NCBI GenBank assembly: GCA_964023205.1
Contig: OZ026845.1
Span: 8,256,001 to 8,320,000, forward strand
DNA from: Lutraria lutraria
Taxonomy: Eukaryota > Mollusca > Bivalvia > Venerida > Mactridae
DNA length: 64,000 nt
Reading direction: 5' to 3'
Shown here piece after piece: positions 35,400-48,345 of this stretch; position 1 is the stretch's first letter, and every line of letters starts with the position of its first letter. The notes beneath the pieces were generated by a model, which did no database searches, had not been told where the DNA came from, and worked only from the letters and a program-made list of their open reading frames with translations. Made by a program: the position numbers and the translations under genes.

Positions 35400-37390
35400 T
35401 CCTGGAGCACATACAACATCACACTGTATGTGACATAACACTGGATACAAGACAACACCAGACTGTAGGTAACACAACACTAAAGTCAACACAATAGCAC
35501 ACTGTATGTAACACAACACTAAGTACAACACAACAGCACTGTGTATGTAACACAACACTAAGTACAACACAACAGCACACTGTATGTAACACAACACTAA
35601 GTACAACACAACACTAAGTACAACACAACAGCACACTGTATGTAACACAACACTAAGTACAACACAACACTAAGTACAACACAACAGCACACTGTATGTA
35701 ACACAACACTAAGTACAACACAACACTAAGTACAACACAACACTAAGTACAACACAACAGCACACTGTATGTAACACAACACTAAGTACAACACAACAGC
35801 ACACTGTATGTAACACAACACTAAGTACAACACAACAGCACACTGTATGTAACACAACACTAAGTACAACACAACAGCACACTGTATGTAACACAACACT
35901 AAGTACAACACAACACTAAGTACAACACAACAGCACACTGTATGTAACACAACACTAAGTACAACACAACACAACACTAAGTACAACACAACAACACACA
36001 GTATGTAACACAACACTAAGTACAACACAACAGCACACTGTATGTAACACAACACTAAGTCCAACACAACACTAAGAACAACACAACAGCACATTGTATG
36101 TAACACAACACTAAGTACAACACAACAGCACACTGTATGTAACACAACACTAAGTACAACACAACACTAAGTTCAACACAACAGCACACTGTATGTAACA
36201 CAACACTAAGTACAACACAACACAACACTAAGTACAACACAACAACACACAGTATGTAACACAACACTAAGTACAACACAACAGCACACTGTATGTAACA
36301 CAACACTAAGTCCAACACAACACTAAGAACAACACAACAGCACATTGTATGTAACACAACACTAAGTACAACAAAACACTAAGTACAACACAACAGCACA
36401 CAGTATGTAACACAACACTAAGTACAACACAACAGCACACTGTATGTAACACAACACTAAGTCCAACACAACACTAAGTACAACACAACAGCACATTGTA
36501 TGTAACACAACACTAAGTACAACACAACACTAAATACAACACAACAGCACACTGTATGTAACACAACACTAAGTACAACACAACACAACACTAAAGTCAA
36601 CGCAACAGCACACTGTATGTAACACAACACTAAGTACAACACAACACTAAGTACAACACAACAGCACACTGTATGTAAAACAACACTAAATACAACACAT
36701 CACTAAAGTCAACACAACAGCACACTGTATGTAACACAACACTAAGTACAACACAACAGCACACTGTATGTAACACAACACTAAGTACAACACAACAGCA
36801 CACTGTATGTAACACAACACTAAGTCCAACACAACAGCACACTGTATGTAACACAACACTAAGTACAACACAACACTAAGTACAACACAACACAACACTA
36901 AAGTCAACACAACAGCACACTGTATGTAACACAACACTAAGTACAACACAACACAACACTAAGTACAACACAACAGCACACAGTATGTAACACAACACTA
37001 AGTACAACACAACAGCACACTGTATGTAACACAACACTAAGTCCAACACAACAGCACACTGTATGTAACACAACACTAAGTACAACACAACAGCACACTG
37101 TATGTAACACAACACTAAGTACAACACATCACTAAAGTCAACACAACAGTACACTGTATGTAACACAACACTAAGTACAACACAACACAACACTAAAGTC
37201 AACACAACAACACGCTGTATGTAACACAACACTAAGTACAACACAACAGCACACTGTATGTAACACAACACGAAGTACAACACAACACTAAGTACAACAC
37301 AACAGCACACTGTATGTAACACAACACTAAATACAACACAACACCACACTGTATATAACAAACCACTAAGTACAAGACAATACGACATCT
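35400..37390. repeat. minisatellite, 39-bp unit, ~2 kb
   Basis: The basic unit is AGTACAACACAACAGCACAC followed by TGTATGTAACACAACACTA (39 bp). Shorter insert units of 17 bp (AGTACAACACAACACTA) also occur. Because 39 is a multiple of three and the unit lacks stops on the minus strand, long antisense frames (13-residue Val/Leu/Cys repeats) appear; they are not taken as genes. It lies in the intron after the kringle stop codon. Confidence 0.95.
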
Positions 37391-37399
37391 GTGAACATA

Positions 37400-37625
37400 G
37401 ACCACCTGTGCACATAATTCGTCGGTGAAAAAGTTATCTATGAATATAGATTACCTTATACCATAGCTAATCTATGGGTAAAGAACGTATGCGACGATAG
37501 GACACATGTTGATCATTGAATGTGTGAACATAGACCACCCGTGCACATAGCTCACCGGTGAATAAAGGTAAATAATAAGATATGTCACTCGTGGACATAG
37601 ACTACCTGTGAACATTAGTTACCTG
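37400..37625. repeat. short degenerate repeats 'gtgaacatagaccacc'
   Basis: CTGTGAACATAGACCACCTG at 37389, GTGAACATAGACCACCCGTG near 37526 and GTGGACATAGACTACCTGTG near 37592 are related units following the minisatellite. Confidence 0.6.
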
Positions 37626-37730
37626 TACATTCTTAAGCACATATGTTTTGATGTTACTATTATTTTAAACACCACTAACTTGATCATCGCTTGAATGAAC
37701 ATTTTGTTCATATTTCTGTCTATGTTTCAG

Positions 37731-37850
37731 GATTAAAATCAAGCAGCCATTGATCTGACGAAGAAACCAGTGTAAAACCAGTGTATTATTGAAGTGACTT
37801 AAAAACAAATCAACATTTCATATGAAATAAAAATATATATATATTCAGCT
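37731..37850 (+). other. probable 3' UTR exon of the kringle gene
   Basis: A good donor (GTGAGT at 35323) follows the kringle stop codon, and the acceptor TGTTTCAG precedes 37731. The short exon carries AATAAA at 37826-37831. The minisatellite would then be intronic. This rests on splice signals only. Confidence 0.5.
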
Positions 37851-38531
37851 AGATAGATATTTTTGTGTTTATATACAAGACTATGCATTCGTAGATCCAA
37901 GAGGTTTGGCACCAGGCAAGGAGCTTGGCACTGCAATGTAAATTATCTTCCCATTTCATTTTGTTATATTCAAAGTACTAAAAAGGCGTATGTTTCCGCA
38001 TTTGATTTACATATAAAATGGTTTCATTTGACGCTGGGTCTTTCAGATGAACATGTAACCCCGTAACAAAGTATATATTTGTCTGAAATGTCTGAAAATA
38101 CTGTTATTCAATATATTCAGTTAAGCTCGATAATCGATCAGCCAACAAGAATTTTCATCAAGTATTTTAATTAACACATTAATGGAAATATATATCTGGA
38201 TACCATAGCATACAATACTATAATAGTCTAGTTTCTTTTATCTTCTCTCAACTTTGGTTGAATGTAACGTGGCAGGATATTAATCACAGCGATATGAACT
38301 GTATGTAGGCGATCATCGCCGCGACATCAATTGTTAATCAATACGCTATTTTCCTGTTCGGGAAATGTTCAACAAAATATAAACAGGAATAATTATTTCC
38401 CTTTCAAGTTTCTCCAATCACAAGGTTTTTTAGATTGAATTTAAGAATATATATATAGTTTTAAAAAAAGATTAATTCACAGCTAGGGGTGAATTCAGTG
38501 CTTTATACCTGATTACGAGTATAAATACAAA

Positions 38532-39209
38532 TACACCCTCTCCAAAGCAACAAAAAAAAAACGGTCCACATCAAAAACGGCACAATAACATAATTCCATA
38601 TCAACCCGTGCAAAATGGGCCGTACTTAAATGTTGTTCTATATGAAGTTAAATAAACTTTATTGTTAATCTATATCAGAACATAAGTGTATGATTGTTGA
38701 TCGACAATAAAAAGATAACAGAAAATGACAGAGGTTCTTATAACTGGCACATGCACTGAATGCTGTGTTTAATATGTGGCTTTTAAAGACTCCTCATATA
38801 ATATGTTGTTACAGAGTATGCTTTTGTCTTTAATGTCATGTAACACTGTTGTGAATTGTATTAAATCATAAAATGTGTTAAGGCTGACTTTAGGGCTATT
38901 TTAAGTATCCGAATAATTGTTAATAACAATATACGAGTAGTATATTATACATTTTAACCGATTTTTAAGTAAAACTGTTAATTTTTTTCACGTGCTACTT
39001 AACTGAAAAACAGGGCCGTTTTGGACCGGTCCGTTTTAAAAGTGGGAGTTTTAACCCGATACCTTTAGGAGTAGCAAAATAATGTTGTTGGTCAGAGGCT
39101 GTTGCTCTTGAGAGGTTAGAATAGTAGTTAAATCGTGCAGTGGGAAAATCATGCTGTTGTTGAAGGGAGGTTGTTGCTCAAAAGAGCGCTCTGGAGAAGT
39201 TGTATTGTA
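38532..39209. mobile_element. MITE with 'caccctctccaaagcaac' ends, copy 2, 678 bp
   Basis: Left TACACCCTCTCCAAAGCAAC and right GCGCTCTGGAGAAGTTGTAT are inverted. The last 150 bp match copy 1 at 26009-26169. The interior has no coding sequence. Confidence 0.6.
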
Positions 39210-39270
39210 CAATCAGTGTTGAATTAACGATACAATGCCGGAAATTCCTGAATGACGATGATCAAACAAT

Positions 39271-41058
39271 GTCCCATGTTAAATGTAATCATACACGTGA
39301 GATTAATCATGTTCTTCAGTTGGCATGTAGGGAAGAACATGCAAAATTATTATTTTACAGGTCTATCTATTAACGCATAAAGTCTTGCTATTTTTTTACT
39401 TTTGTACAAATTATGAAATACACAACTTTTATTATCGGTCAGCATGGTCTATTCTAAATATTTTGTGAGAGGGTCTATATATCACTTTCTTTATTGGATT
39501 TTTCGCTGATGACGCGTATAATGTCATTTTATGTTGTGGTAAGGATAAGGTTTTCTAAAATATTATAGTATTTTACCTTTTGTAAAGTATAGATATTTGA
39601 TTGCCTTATACATTTTAATGGTGTCATGTGTTTATAAAATAATCGAAACTCTAGGTGACAGAAGCTGAACTGCATATATCAACGCCTGCCTTACCACTCC
39701 AAGATTAACGCCATATTATAACAACTTATTTCTGGTTGAAAAGGGGAACATTCTAGGCCACAGGAACTTAATTCACGCCTTAAATGATCACCATATCATA
39801 ACCGTTTGTGTTCGGTCACGAGGTGTTCATAAGCCAATTATCAGAAACAACAGCGTACAGGTCTGTAACATGAAGCATTTACAATTATTATCCACACACT
39901 CCGTGTATTGTGAAACCGTCCAATGAAATCGTAACAAGTTAGATCAATAGTCTGCTTGCAATCATCATTTGTTTAAGTACCGGAGAGACTTTGGACGTTG
40001 AGCGTCAGTTGTTGCGTTTTCATTTAAAGCTTTGCAAACATTTTTTATGTAATAATTCAGTGTTTATGTTTTTGTTTTTTTTGGATTTTCTTCAAGCACA
40101 AAATGGACTATTACATCAGTCTGGTTCTACTGTCAATATTGTTTAGGTTAATTGAATGTTCCCATCGAGTAATGATAACGGAAGGTGATCAAGGTATGAA
40201 CAAGTTTTTTTGTTTTTTCTAAATTGTAAGTAATTCATAAGATCTCAGTACTTACTAAGCATCAAAATGAAGTCTTTTTGCAAGAGAAAAGAGTGCTGTA
40301 ACACGATGCATGCTGAGAACGTTCATGAAGGATAATGTAAAAATATAAGACCCGTGGCTTATAAGTAAAAATGATTTTCTACTTTTTTATCTTTATATAT
40401 ATCTTATTGCTTTTTCATATTTTAATTTGAAGTTGAATGTTTCTGGAAGAAATGTATTATAATATGCTTAGTTTATGTAAATGCTATTACAGAATAAGGT
40501 TCTACTCGTTTTAGATCTCTACGCTACTAACAAACGTATCAGATACACCATGTACCATCACAAACTCTCTTTCAATGATGCTCGTGCCGTCTGTAAAGAT
40601 ATTGGCGGAGATTTAGCAGTTATAGACTCACAAGAAACGTTGGATTCTATCCTAGAACTGATAGATGACAAATATACACCCTCTAATGATTTCTTGTAAG
40701 TGTTAATTAATACAATTACCATGGTACCTAAGATGTTTCAATTGCTTTAATCTGTTTTAGGTACTTTATGTTTTTATTGCAAGTAGAAGTCAGTTGCACT
40801 GATAAGACATCTTTCTAAGTAAAATAAGACCTACTTTTATTTTAACATTCAAAAAAGCTAATAGGGCTTTAAAGGATTCAATGTTTGATTGACAAATAAT
40901 CTGAAAATGGTTACTGTGGCAACATAAATGCTTGTTTTGTTTTAAAATATAGTGTTATGTAATTATATACATGTGTGTCATGACACATTGATTTAAAAAA
41001 TGTATAAACTTACCAAATTATGATGACTGGAATAAAGCATGTGGTCACATTTGCTGAA
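39271..41058 (+). repeat. segmental duplication, copy A (lectin gene 5' part)
   Basis: Nearly the same sequence recurs at 60554-62479, covering about 830 bp upstream of the ATG, exons 1-2 and part of intron 2. Matches begin at CCATGTTAAATGTAATCATA and end at CATGTGGTCACATTTGC. A short further match (41165-41240) reappears at 63908-63990. Confidence 0.9.
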
Positions 41059-44000
41059 GCGGCCATGCGAAGAAATATGGCCAGTACCAATTATAGGGTC
41101 ATCGCAGCATTCATTCCCACGATGTCAGTAGCAGTTACATATGTCTAAGATTACCTAGTTGTTAACAAGGCTGAAACAAGGTAGCCACAAAGCGGTCGTA
41201 AGGACACCGTTCATGTCATGGGCTATATTTATATTCCTATGGCCTAAAAGTCTGACCTCACACCAGAAGCTCGTAAACAGGACGTCTGTTGAAGGTAAGC
41301 ATCGAGGTTGCTACGTACCACAATATCACTGCACGGCTGGCAACCATAGGATCGCATTAAGACTGTATTATGTTGGCAACTTAATTCCAACTCGACTCAT
41401 CTCAACGAATTGAAACATAGTCCGTATCACCAATCGACACGCAAATATAGGGCCGGCGCACGTTGAACTGAACAAAATGTTTTGACTCCTTTCATATATT
41501 AACGGTGCTTTCTATGCCTGGTCAAAGATTTGGATATGACATATGGCTACACTGGGACCCGGAAATTATCTGCTTTCGTCGTAAGCATCTTTCCATTTCA
41601 GGAGATACGTCAGCCGTGAAGATGTAACTAAGGCCAAAATAAATTGGAATATTTCATTGATACCCTTGATTTTACTTTTTATAAGTTTTTGTTCGTATCT
41701 TAAGACATTAGTCCCATGTGTCCCGGGTTCGATTCCCGGTCGCGGCAGGTCATATCCCTCCATGAAAATTTGATTACAATTTCGATTCTCCTCCATATGT
41801 GGACAAGTTGCTGGTTCCTTGTTGAAGGGTAAGTTAGTGCTGGTTATGCAGGCGTCACACTGTCCCGAAGTAGACACCAGATGGACATACGATTTAGGAA
41901 ATGTTCAAATTCGGTTGTGATTGTGATAACACCAGGTCATTCGTGAGGGCATCTTAAGCCATCACATGACCGCCGGTTCAGTTACTCAGGCTTCGGCACC
42001 AACTTCGTGAGCGGTGACAAAGTCTTTGGCATGCCAAAAAATTGCCGAAGGTCCACGCGAAGTATCATGTTCGTGTTGAATTCGTGTGTTCATTTTACCC
42101 TTCGTATTGCCATCGTGAGACATCTTGTTTAATCGTGCCATCATCGAAGACAATGCGAAGGAAACAAGAAGCCGTCCGATTGCCTTAAGAAGGCAATACC
42201 ACCACGTGAAGCCCTCCCAATGCCGTCGTGTAGCCATCGTATTACAGTACGATGGCATCGAAATGGAACCACGGTGACAATGAAGAAAGTCGATTTTGAG
42301 TAGCTCAAGCGTTTCACAAGTGTTATGGTAACGAGAATATATAAAAGGTCAATCATACAGCATCTTCCTCAGTCAGTCCTATATGCAACTTTACAGAAGA
42401 GAGGCGTTACTCTCAAAGGTTCAATCACATTTATCCATAATTTACTTCCTGAAGAATGGCATACTTTGATGATGAGACAACCTTTCGATATATACCTTAG
42501 AAAACATGATGAACAACTCTTACAGGCCAGTACCTCCTCTTAAAGGTAAAATTGTCTTATTTCTTTTTGTCATATCTTGCTATTTGCCTTTATTACGTGA
42601 TAGGGTTACCATGTACATCATCTTATCATCATCATCATCAATACTAGCATTCTTTCAGTCCGAAATAGTACGGTCATATTTATCTTAATACTATATGATA
42701 TATGACCCAACCTATAGTTCACTGTTATAGCACGCACTCGCCATTTTACTTTCATAGCGTATCTGATATACACAGGATAGTAAACCTTATCTACATGGTG
42801 AAAAGGAAGGTAACTTTTGCATTGTGATCTACATACCATTTATTACTGACTGTTGTTGTTTGATATAATTTTATTTCATATCTTAAACTTGTTGCCACGC
42901 ACTTGCCCTTTTTGCTTCCGTAGCGTAGAGACGAGTCAGAATCCCTGGACTAAACCCACGTAATTCATCAAAATAGAGGGTTACACTCGCATTTGATATT
43001 GTACTTATTTGTTTTGCTTTTTATTTCCAGGGCAAGGAAAACTCGAGGTGAATGAGGAAACAGAAGTCTATGTGTGTCAGGAAATGGCTGTCTGGTAAAA
43101 GAAGATAAAGCTATAACCAACCATTATAGCACTCGTCTAATGGAACTGAAGACAGAGATAGGAATGCCTTCTACAACTACATAAGCTTCCCAGAGGTCCA
43201 GCGAAGGCTAGAAGGTCGTATAGAAGAGAAGGACACATGGTACAAAAGTATCTCTCTCCCGGTCTCAACCTGTCTATCACCCCACGACAACTAGCAGACG
43301 GTTACAATTATCCTAGCTTATCCTACAACTTGTCCGAACACCATATCCCTTATCATAAATGAAGTATGTAAAGCCGATGTTGCTACTGAGATGATCCAGT
43401 GTCCTACTACAACTGAAAAGTTGACCTCCATTGCTGAGTACATGTAGTTTCAGAAGATAATTTCTACGCTGCTGTGGTCTGGATGGCAGGCATGTGGTGA
43501 TCACCTGCCGTTGGAACAGTGGTTCTGTCTACAGAAACTACAAGGGCTTCTTCTCATTGTCGTCATGGCCCTGGTCGACACAGAATACAAGATTAGTGTC
43601 TTTTCATTGCCTGTATGCCCCTCTCTGTGGTTGGAGGCTCAGTAAAGTCTACTCAGTTGCCTCTGAACTCTGCATTTACCGGGCAGATTCATTCCCAGGT
43701 TTGTCTATGCCTTGGGTGTCATTTTAATTAAATTGACTTTAATTTGAAATAAAGTAAGTTTGTTTTTTGTGTTTAGTTTCAAATAATCTTCGATTACCAG
43801 TTGAATATCCAACGATAAGTCGAAGGTTTTATACCATCGGGAGGTCACATGACGCCTTCGTGACCTTGTTTGAAGGCGCCGTACTCACAATACGACGTCG
43901 TGAAGCCATCGTGTAAGCATCGTGTGTCTTGCGGGTAAACATCTTAATAAAAATTCACGTCATCGTTATGACTTTGTAAGTGGTTCGGGTGTCATCGTGT

Positions 44001-47000
44001 CATCTTCGTAAGGCATCGTACTTGATTCGGCTGTTGATTCGGCTGTTTACTAGGATCGGGGCCGTTTTCGCGCAATTCTCAAAATTCCATATTCGTGTGG
44101 CCATCTGCTGTCAATATTGGGACAGTGTGACGCCTGCATTAATATTACATATACCGTCAAAGGAAAACTTGTTATTATTTAGGTGAATCAGCCGCCGCAT
44201 GTACCTGAAAAAGTGTTGAAAAACGTTTTAAAAGATTAGAAGATTCACCATCGTACTTACGAACGTTGAATTTTTCATTATCTTGATACTTTAGACATTC
44301 GGATTTTAGACAAAACTTTTCACGATAGTCGTGGATTTTGAACAATGATAAACGTATGTCTATGAAGTTGGCAGCCCAGCGGCCTAGCAACATGAAGTTG
44401 ACAGCCCAGCAGCCTAGCAGCATGAAGTTGGCACCCCAGCAGCCTAGCAGCATGAAGTTGGCAGCCCAGCAGCCTAGCAACATGAAGTTGGCAGCCCAGC
44501 AGCGTATTAACAGCAGCGTTCAAAATGCACAACACTATTCCTATCACACTGAACGTTGTGGTATCCAATTTCCCAAATTGCTTTCATAACTCCAATGTTA
44601 GAATGTATTCAATCAGGGATGATCGACGGTCGAATGGTAATGCGCTGGACTACTAAACGAAAGGTCATGGGGTTCGACTCTCGGCTCCGCTTTTTGGATT
44701 TCTAAGACGGGAGCTTTTTCAGTGTCTTCATCCCAACTACCGAGTCAAGCGCTGTGTCTCGAAAAACACAGGAAAAAGGGGTGAGGCTCGTATCAATGCT
44801 GTATTAAAGAAAATACCGCGTTAAAGTGACACTGGTGAGTGGAGACCGAGTTTCTGCCCAAGAAATCAGCTGAATCCATTTTAGAAGCCGAATGATAAAA
44901 CTGTTATTAAATCTCGTGAGAAATGAAATTAAAATTAAGATCGCCAGTTTTGCATTAGAAATATCGATTATGAGATGACATATTACGATAACATAACAGT
45001 AAGGGATCAGTGATTTGTCTTGCAACACAATTGAAAGTAACTTTAACATGTAGAGTCAGCCGCGGGTATTGTTCTGCTGCAGAAATTTTAATTGAAACTT
45101 TCAATCAAAGTCAATCATTAGATCTATATTGATTCATTCAATACATAATGTTTATGATTATCTGTCAAATAATAGTGTTCACTCATGGAGATGGCGAATG
45201 ATAAAGATTGGCATGTGTAAGATAGAGCCATGAATGCAATTTTAATCATGATTGCCTTGCAACATTGACTGACTAGTCTCAATGAAAGATTGTAATTTTG
45301 ATGAAGGTACACTAACAAAGTACTGTCAAAAGTACTCATGGAAACTGAACTTATATAGACTAACACTGCAACATGGAACGGGAACTAGTTTTACAATTGA
45401 ATGGCAGATGTAGAAAACTTAGTAGTTTGGTCCGCATCAAAATGCATGCGTACCGAGCCAGTGACGGCTAAGGAAAACCGAAATATCGTTCAGTTTCCAT
45501 AACTATATTTACATGTATCTGTACACCTAGAATGTTTGAAGATAAGAGGATAAAAAGCAGAAAGGAAACATATGGTAGTTGCGCATAGTTTGACTTACTG
45601 GTATTCAAAGTTATGTGTTTTTGTGAAACAGGGGCATGTTCTTTAAGATGTGATTACACTGTCATATGTTAATCATCTTTTCTTTGTTTCAGTCATGATA
45701 ATTACTGGCTAGGTTTGGTTCAGGTGACTGCTGGTACATTCCATTGGGTGGTGGATTGTTCTTCTCTCTCATGGACAAGCAACTACCCGACGGACTGGAA
45801 AGATAATGAACTTTGCATAGAACATCACAAAGATACTCATATAGGAAACAAAGAACCGTGTAATAATAAGCAAGCATTCATGTGTCAAGTCACAAGAGGT
45901 GGGTCATTATGGGGGAAGGGAGAAATCCAAGCCAACAAGGCCAACATATAAAGACATCATAGCTTGAAATAGCCCAGTAATACCTGTTATAAAGCACATT
46001 GTATTACCAACATGACTCTATCCAAGCACATTCCTTATTTTACCTAGAACGATGTCTTATCAATTAAACTGACTTTTATTTGCAAAAAAAAAAAAACATT
46101 CCGAAATTTTCTTTTTTAATCATGAAGTACATATAGAAATGTAGCGCAGTTTTTTTCTCAGTGATATTGCACAACATAAGAAAAAGCACCTGACAACATT
46201 TTTAACTTGTTGAACTTGCAACAAAAATATTTAATTCATTTAAAGTGTCCAAGCATGTGTCATTCGTGGTTTTGGTAAGTGGCTGGTTTTATTAAATTAA
46301 AACTTGTGTGTACCATCACCATGGTTGTTTTATCTCAAATTAGCTGTAACTTCATGTCTGTCATGTTCTCCTGAAGCGCAGAAATAGATTCTGCAGAAAT
46401 ATTTTATAGTTCTGCCAGTGACTGAACACGTGTTAAAAACGGTGACGCGACGCTCAAATGTATTATTGACATTAGAAATGCATGTAAGTCATTTAAAATA
46501 AACAGACATACGTTTCTTTATTTTTGGAGTTCGCAGAGTTTATATCTACTTTTGAGCTATTTTGGTCGACGGGAGTTCACCGATTTTAAAAGTTAATCGA
46601 ATTGGCAAATATGTTTAAAGGGAGAACCAGTGTTTACTTTTACAAAAAATTCACATTGTTTCATTTTGATGTGTTTAAACCGGGCACGTACACACACATA
46701 AAAACATCAACAACAAAAAACAGTATTTATTGTTCTACATTTGATTTTCAGATGAGCCGTGTATATATATATCTAGACTACAGAGTGAATCAATTACAAA
46801 CAATAACAGCGTCCTTTGTCAAGAGCAGTGTTCAAATATGTCATATTGCTGGGGTACAATGCGCATCGAGGAACTGCAAGCATGTTTGCTTTTGGTTTCC
46901 TCTGGGTACGGGAGCGATAGTGTAAACCTAACAACGAAGTTCTGTATTGAAGGTTCGAGTGATTTTAAAATTGATTTGATTCTTACCATTTTGATAGCTG

Positions 47001-48345
47001 CAGGACAACTGCAATTTCATCAATAATCATATCTTTTTCGAGTACTGAATCTGCTAGATGCGGTAACACTTGCTGAAACTTATCGATTATATTTTGTATG
47101 ATTACTCTTTGTTAACTGAGGCAATAGTGGTTTTTAAGTTATCAATCATTGCTTAGTGTCGGCCAGGAATTCCAACCTTGGGCCTTTAAACTTAGAGTCT
47201 TTATTTAAATTTTGACGCATTAAAACACTGGGCATGTAAACATTGAACCTACAGAAATGAACAAAAATGATTGGCTTGTTTAATGCCTAGATTTATGTAA
47301 ATCATTATTATTCACATAAATTAAACCTATGCTATATATCAATTTTTATAGTGGATCTTGTCACAACAAGCATAAACTTACTAGAAAATGACGACAGCAA
47401 AATTCCGAATCAAAACTGCACGCCAGCTGGTAAGTTATCCTTCCTTTCTCGTTCTTGTAATACCGAACTATTTTATATTCCCATACTTTTTTAATTACAC
47501 GTGTATATTCAATCAAACCTGTGTTAGCGGCCACCCAGAATAAAGGCTATTCTTTCAAAACCCGTCATTGAATATTCGGAACAAAAGGACCCTCCGAATA
47601 AAGGCCACATGTCAATGAAGGCCACCTCATGTCTTTCCTAAGGTTTTTCTTTCCCTTTGTTCACATAATTATTTGACTTTACGTATTTATTATTTTGTTT
47701 GTAATGTCAGATATAAAATGTTTATAGCCAAATTCTGTGTAACAAATTTCAATTTTGTTCTACAAATACAAATATGACCCGATTCGTATTTCAGCACCGT
47801 TGTCCACTTCTAGCGTCAACACCATTGCACCAACGCCAAGCAGTTCAACGCTTTTACCCACATCATCGCACATAGTTTGTCCCACCGTTACCGTCACGAC
47901 CACGCCTTCGCCTTTGTACGTCACAGAACTCGTGAGTTTGACGTATAACGTAACGGAAACTGTAACAGACGTTATTAACGTGACAGAAACAGTTACAGAG
48001 TTGGCGAGTCTTCGAGATACGGTGAGCGTAACTGAAACGTTGTCAGAATCTATAAATATAACTGAGACGATGTATGTTATCATTACTGAACACTTTAACG
48101 TCACAATTAGTGCTATCCCAAATGTCAACGATATATCAGACGAAGAAGCAGAAGAGAAAGCCAAGGAAATAACGAAGAATTTAACAGTTGCCGGAAAGAC
48201 GACATCGGCTTATAGGCGGACTTTGGTGAGCGCGGAGGATAAGCGGACGGCATCTCAGTGCATGGGATACGTGGGGATGATAGTTATTTTAGTTCCACTT
48301 GTTATTTTAATACTCGGCGATGTGCGGGCAATATTCAAAGTGTAA
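40103..48345 (+). CDS. membrane C-type-lectin-like receptor, 435 aa, six exons
   Basis: Exons are 40103-40193, 40515-40695, 45693-45898, 46752-46952, 47352-47429 and 47795-48345. Junction phases are 1, 2, 1, 1, 1 and all agree. Exon 1 encodes the signal peptide (ISLVLLSILFRLIEC). Exons 2-3 form one C-type lectin fold: MYHHKLSFNDARAVC, GGDLAVIDSQE, NYWLGL, then the closing CNNKQAFMCQ. The sugar/calcium motifs EPN or QPD and WND are not seen, so classic sugar binding is doubtful. Exon 4 is a six-Cys module that could be PAN/apple-like. Exon 5 is a linker. Exon 6 is a Thr/Ser-rich stalk with VTET repeats and five N-glycosylation sites, a membrane segment (YVGMIVILVPLVILILG) and a tail of about nine residues without an obvious signalling motif. 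It is likely a type I surface or recognition protein. Confidence 0.82.
41560..41846 (+). repeat. tRNA-derived SINE fragment
   Basis: A strong B box GGGTTCGATTCCCGG (41730-41744) is followed by the SINE-like body GGCAGGTCATATCCCTCCAT and GATTCTCCTCCATATGTGG. The A box is missing or decayed. It abuts the Harbinger element. Confidence 0.5.
41847..44138. mobile_element. PIF/Harbinger DNA transposon, decayed, 2292 bp
   Basis: Terminal inverted repeats of about 38 bp start TGCAGGCGTCACACTGTCCC at 41847 and end with the reverse complement at 44138. The insertion is flanked by the direct repeat TTA (41844-41846 and 44139-44141), the PIF/Harbinger target signature. Below both ends are many copies of CCATCGTG and CTTCG motifs. 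Transposase remnants lie inside (43020-43735). It sits in intron 2 of the lectin gene. Confidence 0.8.
42440..43735 (+). pseudogene. Harbinger transposase remnant
   Basis: Broken frames carry pieces typical of Harbinger transposase. Near 42470-42540 there is an FDDETTFRY-like start. Near 43260-43440 the order is LSPRQLADGYNYPSLSYN, then ISLIINEVCKADVATEMI and CPTTTEKL, which resembles the helix-turn-helix part of the family. Several stops and frame changes exclude a working enzyme. No intact DDE region is visible. Confidence 0.6.
44362..44511. repeat. 30-bp minisatellite, five units
   Basis: The unit ATGAAGTTGGCAGCCCAGCA plus GCCTAGCAAC is repeated five times with few changes. Both strands stay open (MKLAAQQPSS on +), because 30 is a multiple of three. 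It lies inside lectin intron 2, with no splice or start evidence for a gene. Confidence 0.9.
44625..44825 (+). repeat. SINE with tRNA-like head
   Basis: An A-box-like TGGTAATGCGCTGG and a B box GGGTTCGACTC (44671) are followed by GTCAAGCGCTGTGTCTCGAA and GAGGCTCGTATCAATGCTGT, the 5' half of the same SINE family as 28655. The 3' part is missing. Confidence 0.65.
45339..45499. mobile_element. 161-bp MITE, TGGAAACTGAAC ends, copy 2
   Basis: Same ends and interior as 15358-15520 (GGAACGGGAACTAGTTTTAC, AATGGCAGATGTAGAAAA), ending GTTCAGTTTCCA. Confidence 0.7.
47506..47682. mobile_element. AGTCAAACCTGTG-family MITE, copy 5
   Basis: Left TCAATCAAACCTGTGTTAGC and GGCCACCCAGAATAAAGGC; right ATTATTTGACTTTA. 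It falls in the lectin intron between exons 5 and 6. Confidence 0.55.

Noticed and set aside
35400..37390. CRISPR-like regular repeats
   Set aside because: Tandem units without unique spacers, in animal nuclear DNA.
35385..37415. Long minus-strand frames of Val/Leu/Cys repeats
   Set aside because: They are the stop-free reading of a 39-bp minisatellite, with no splice, start or promoter support.
47760..48164. 134-codon minus-strand frame
   Set aside because: Antisense of the Thr-rich stalk exon, whose VTET repeats keep the other strand open.
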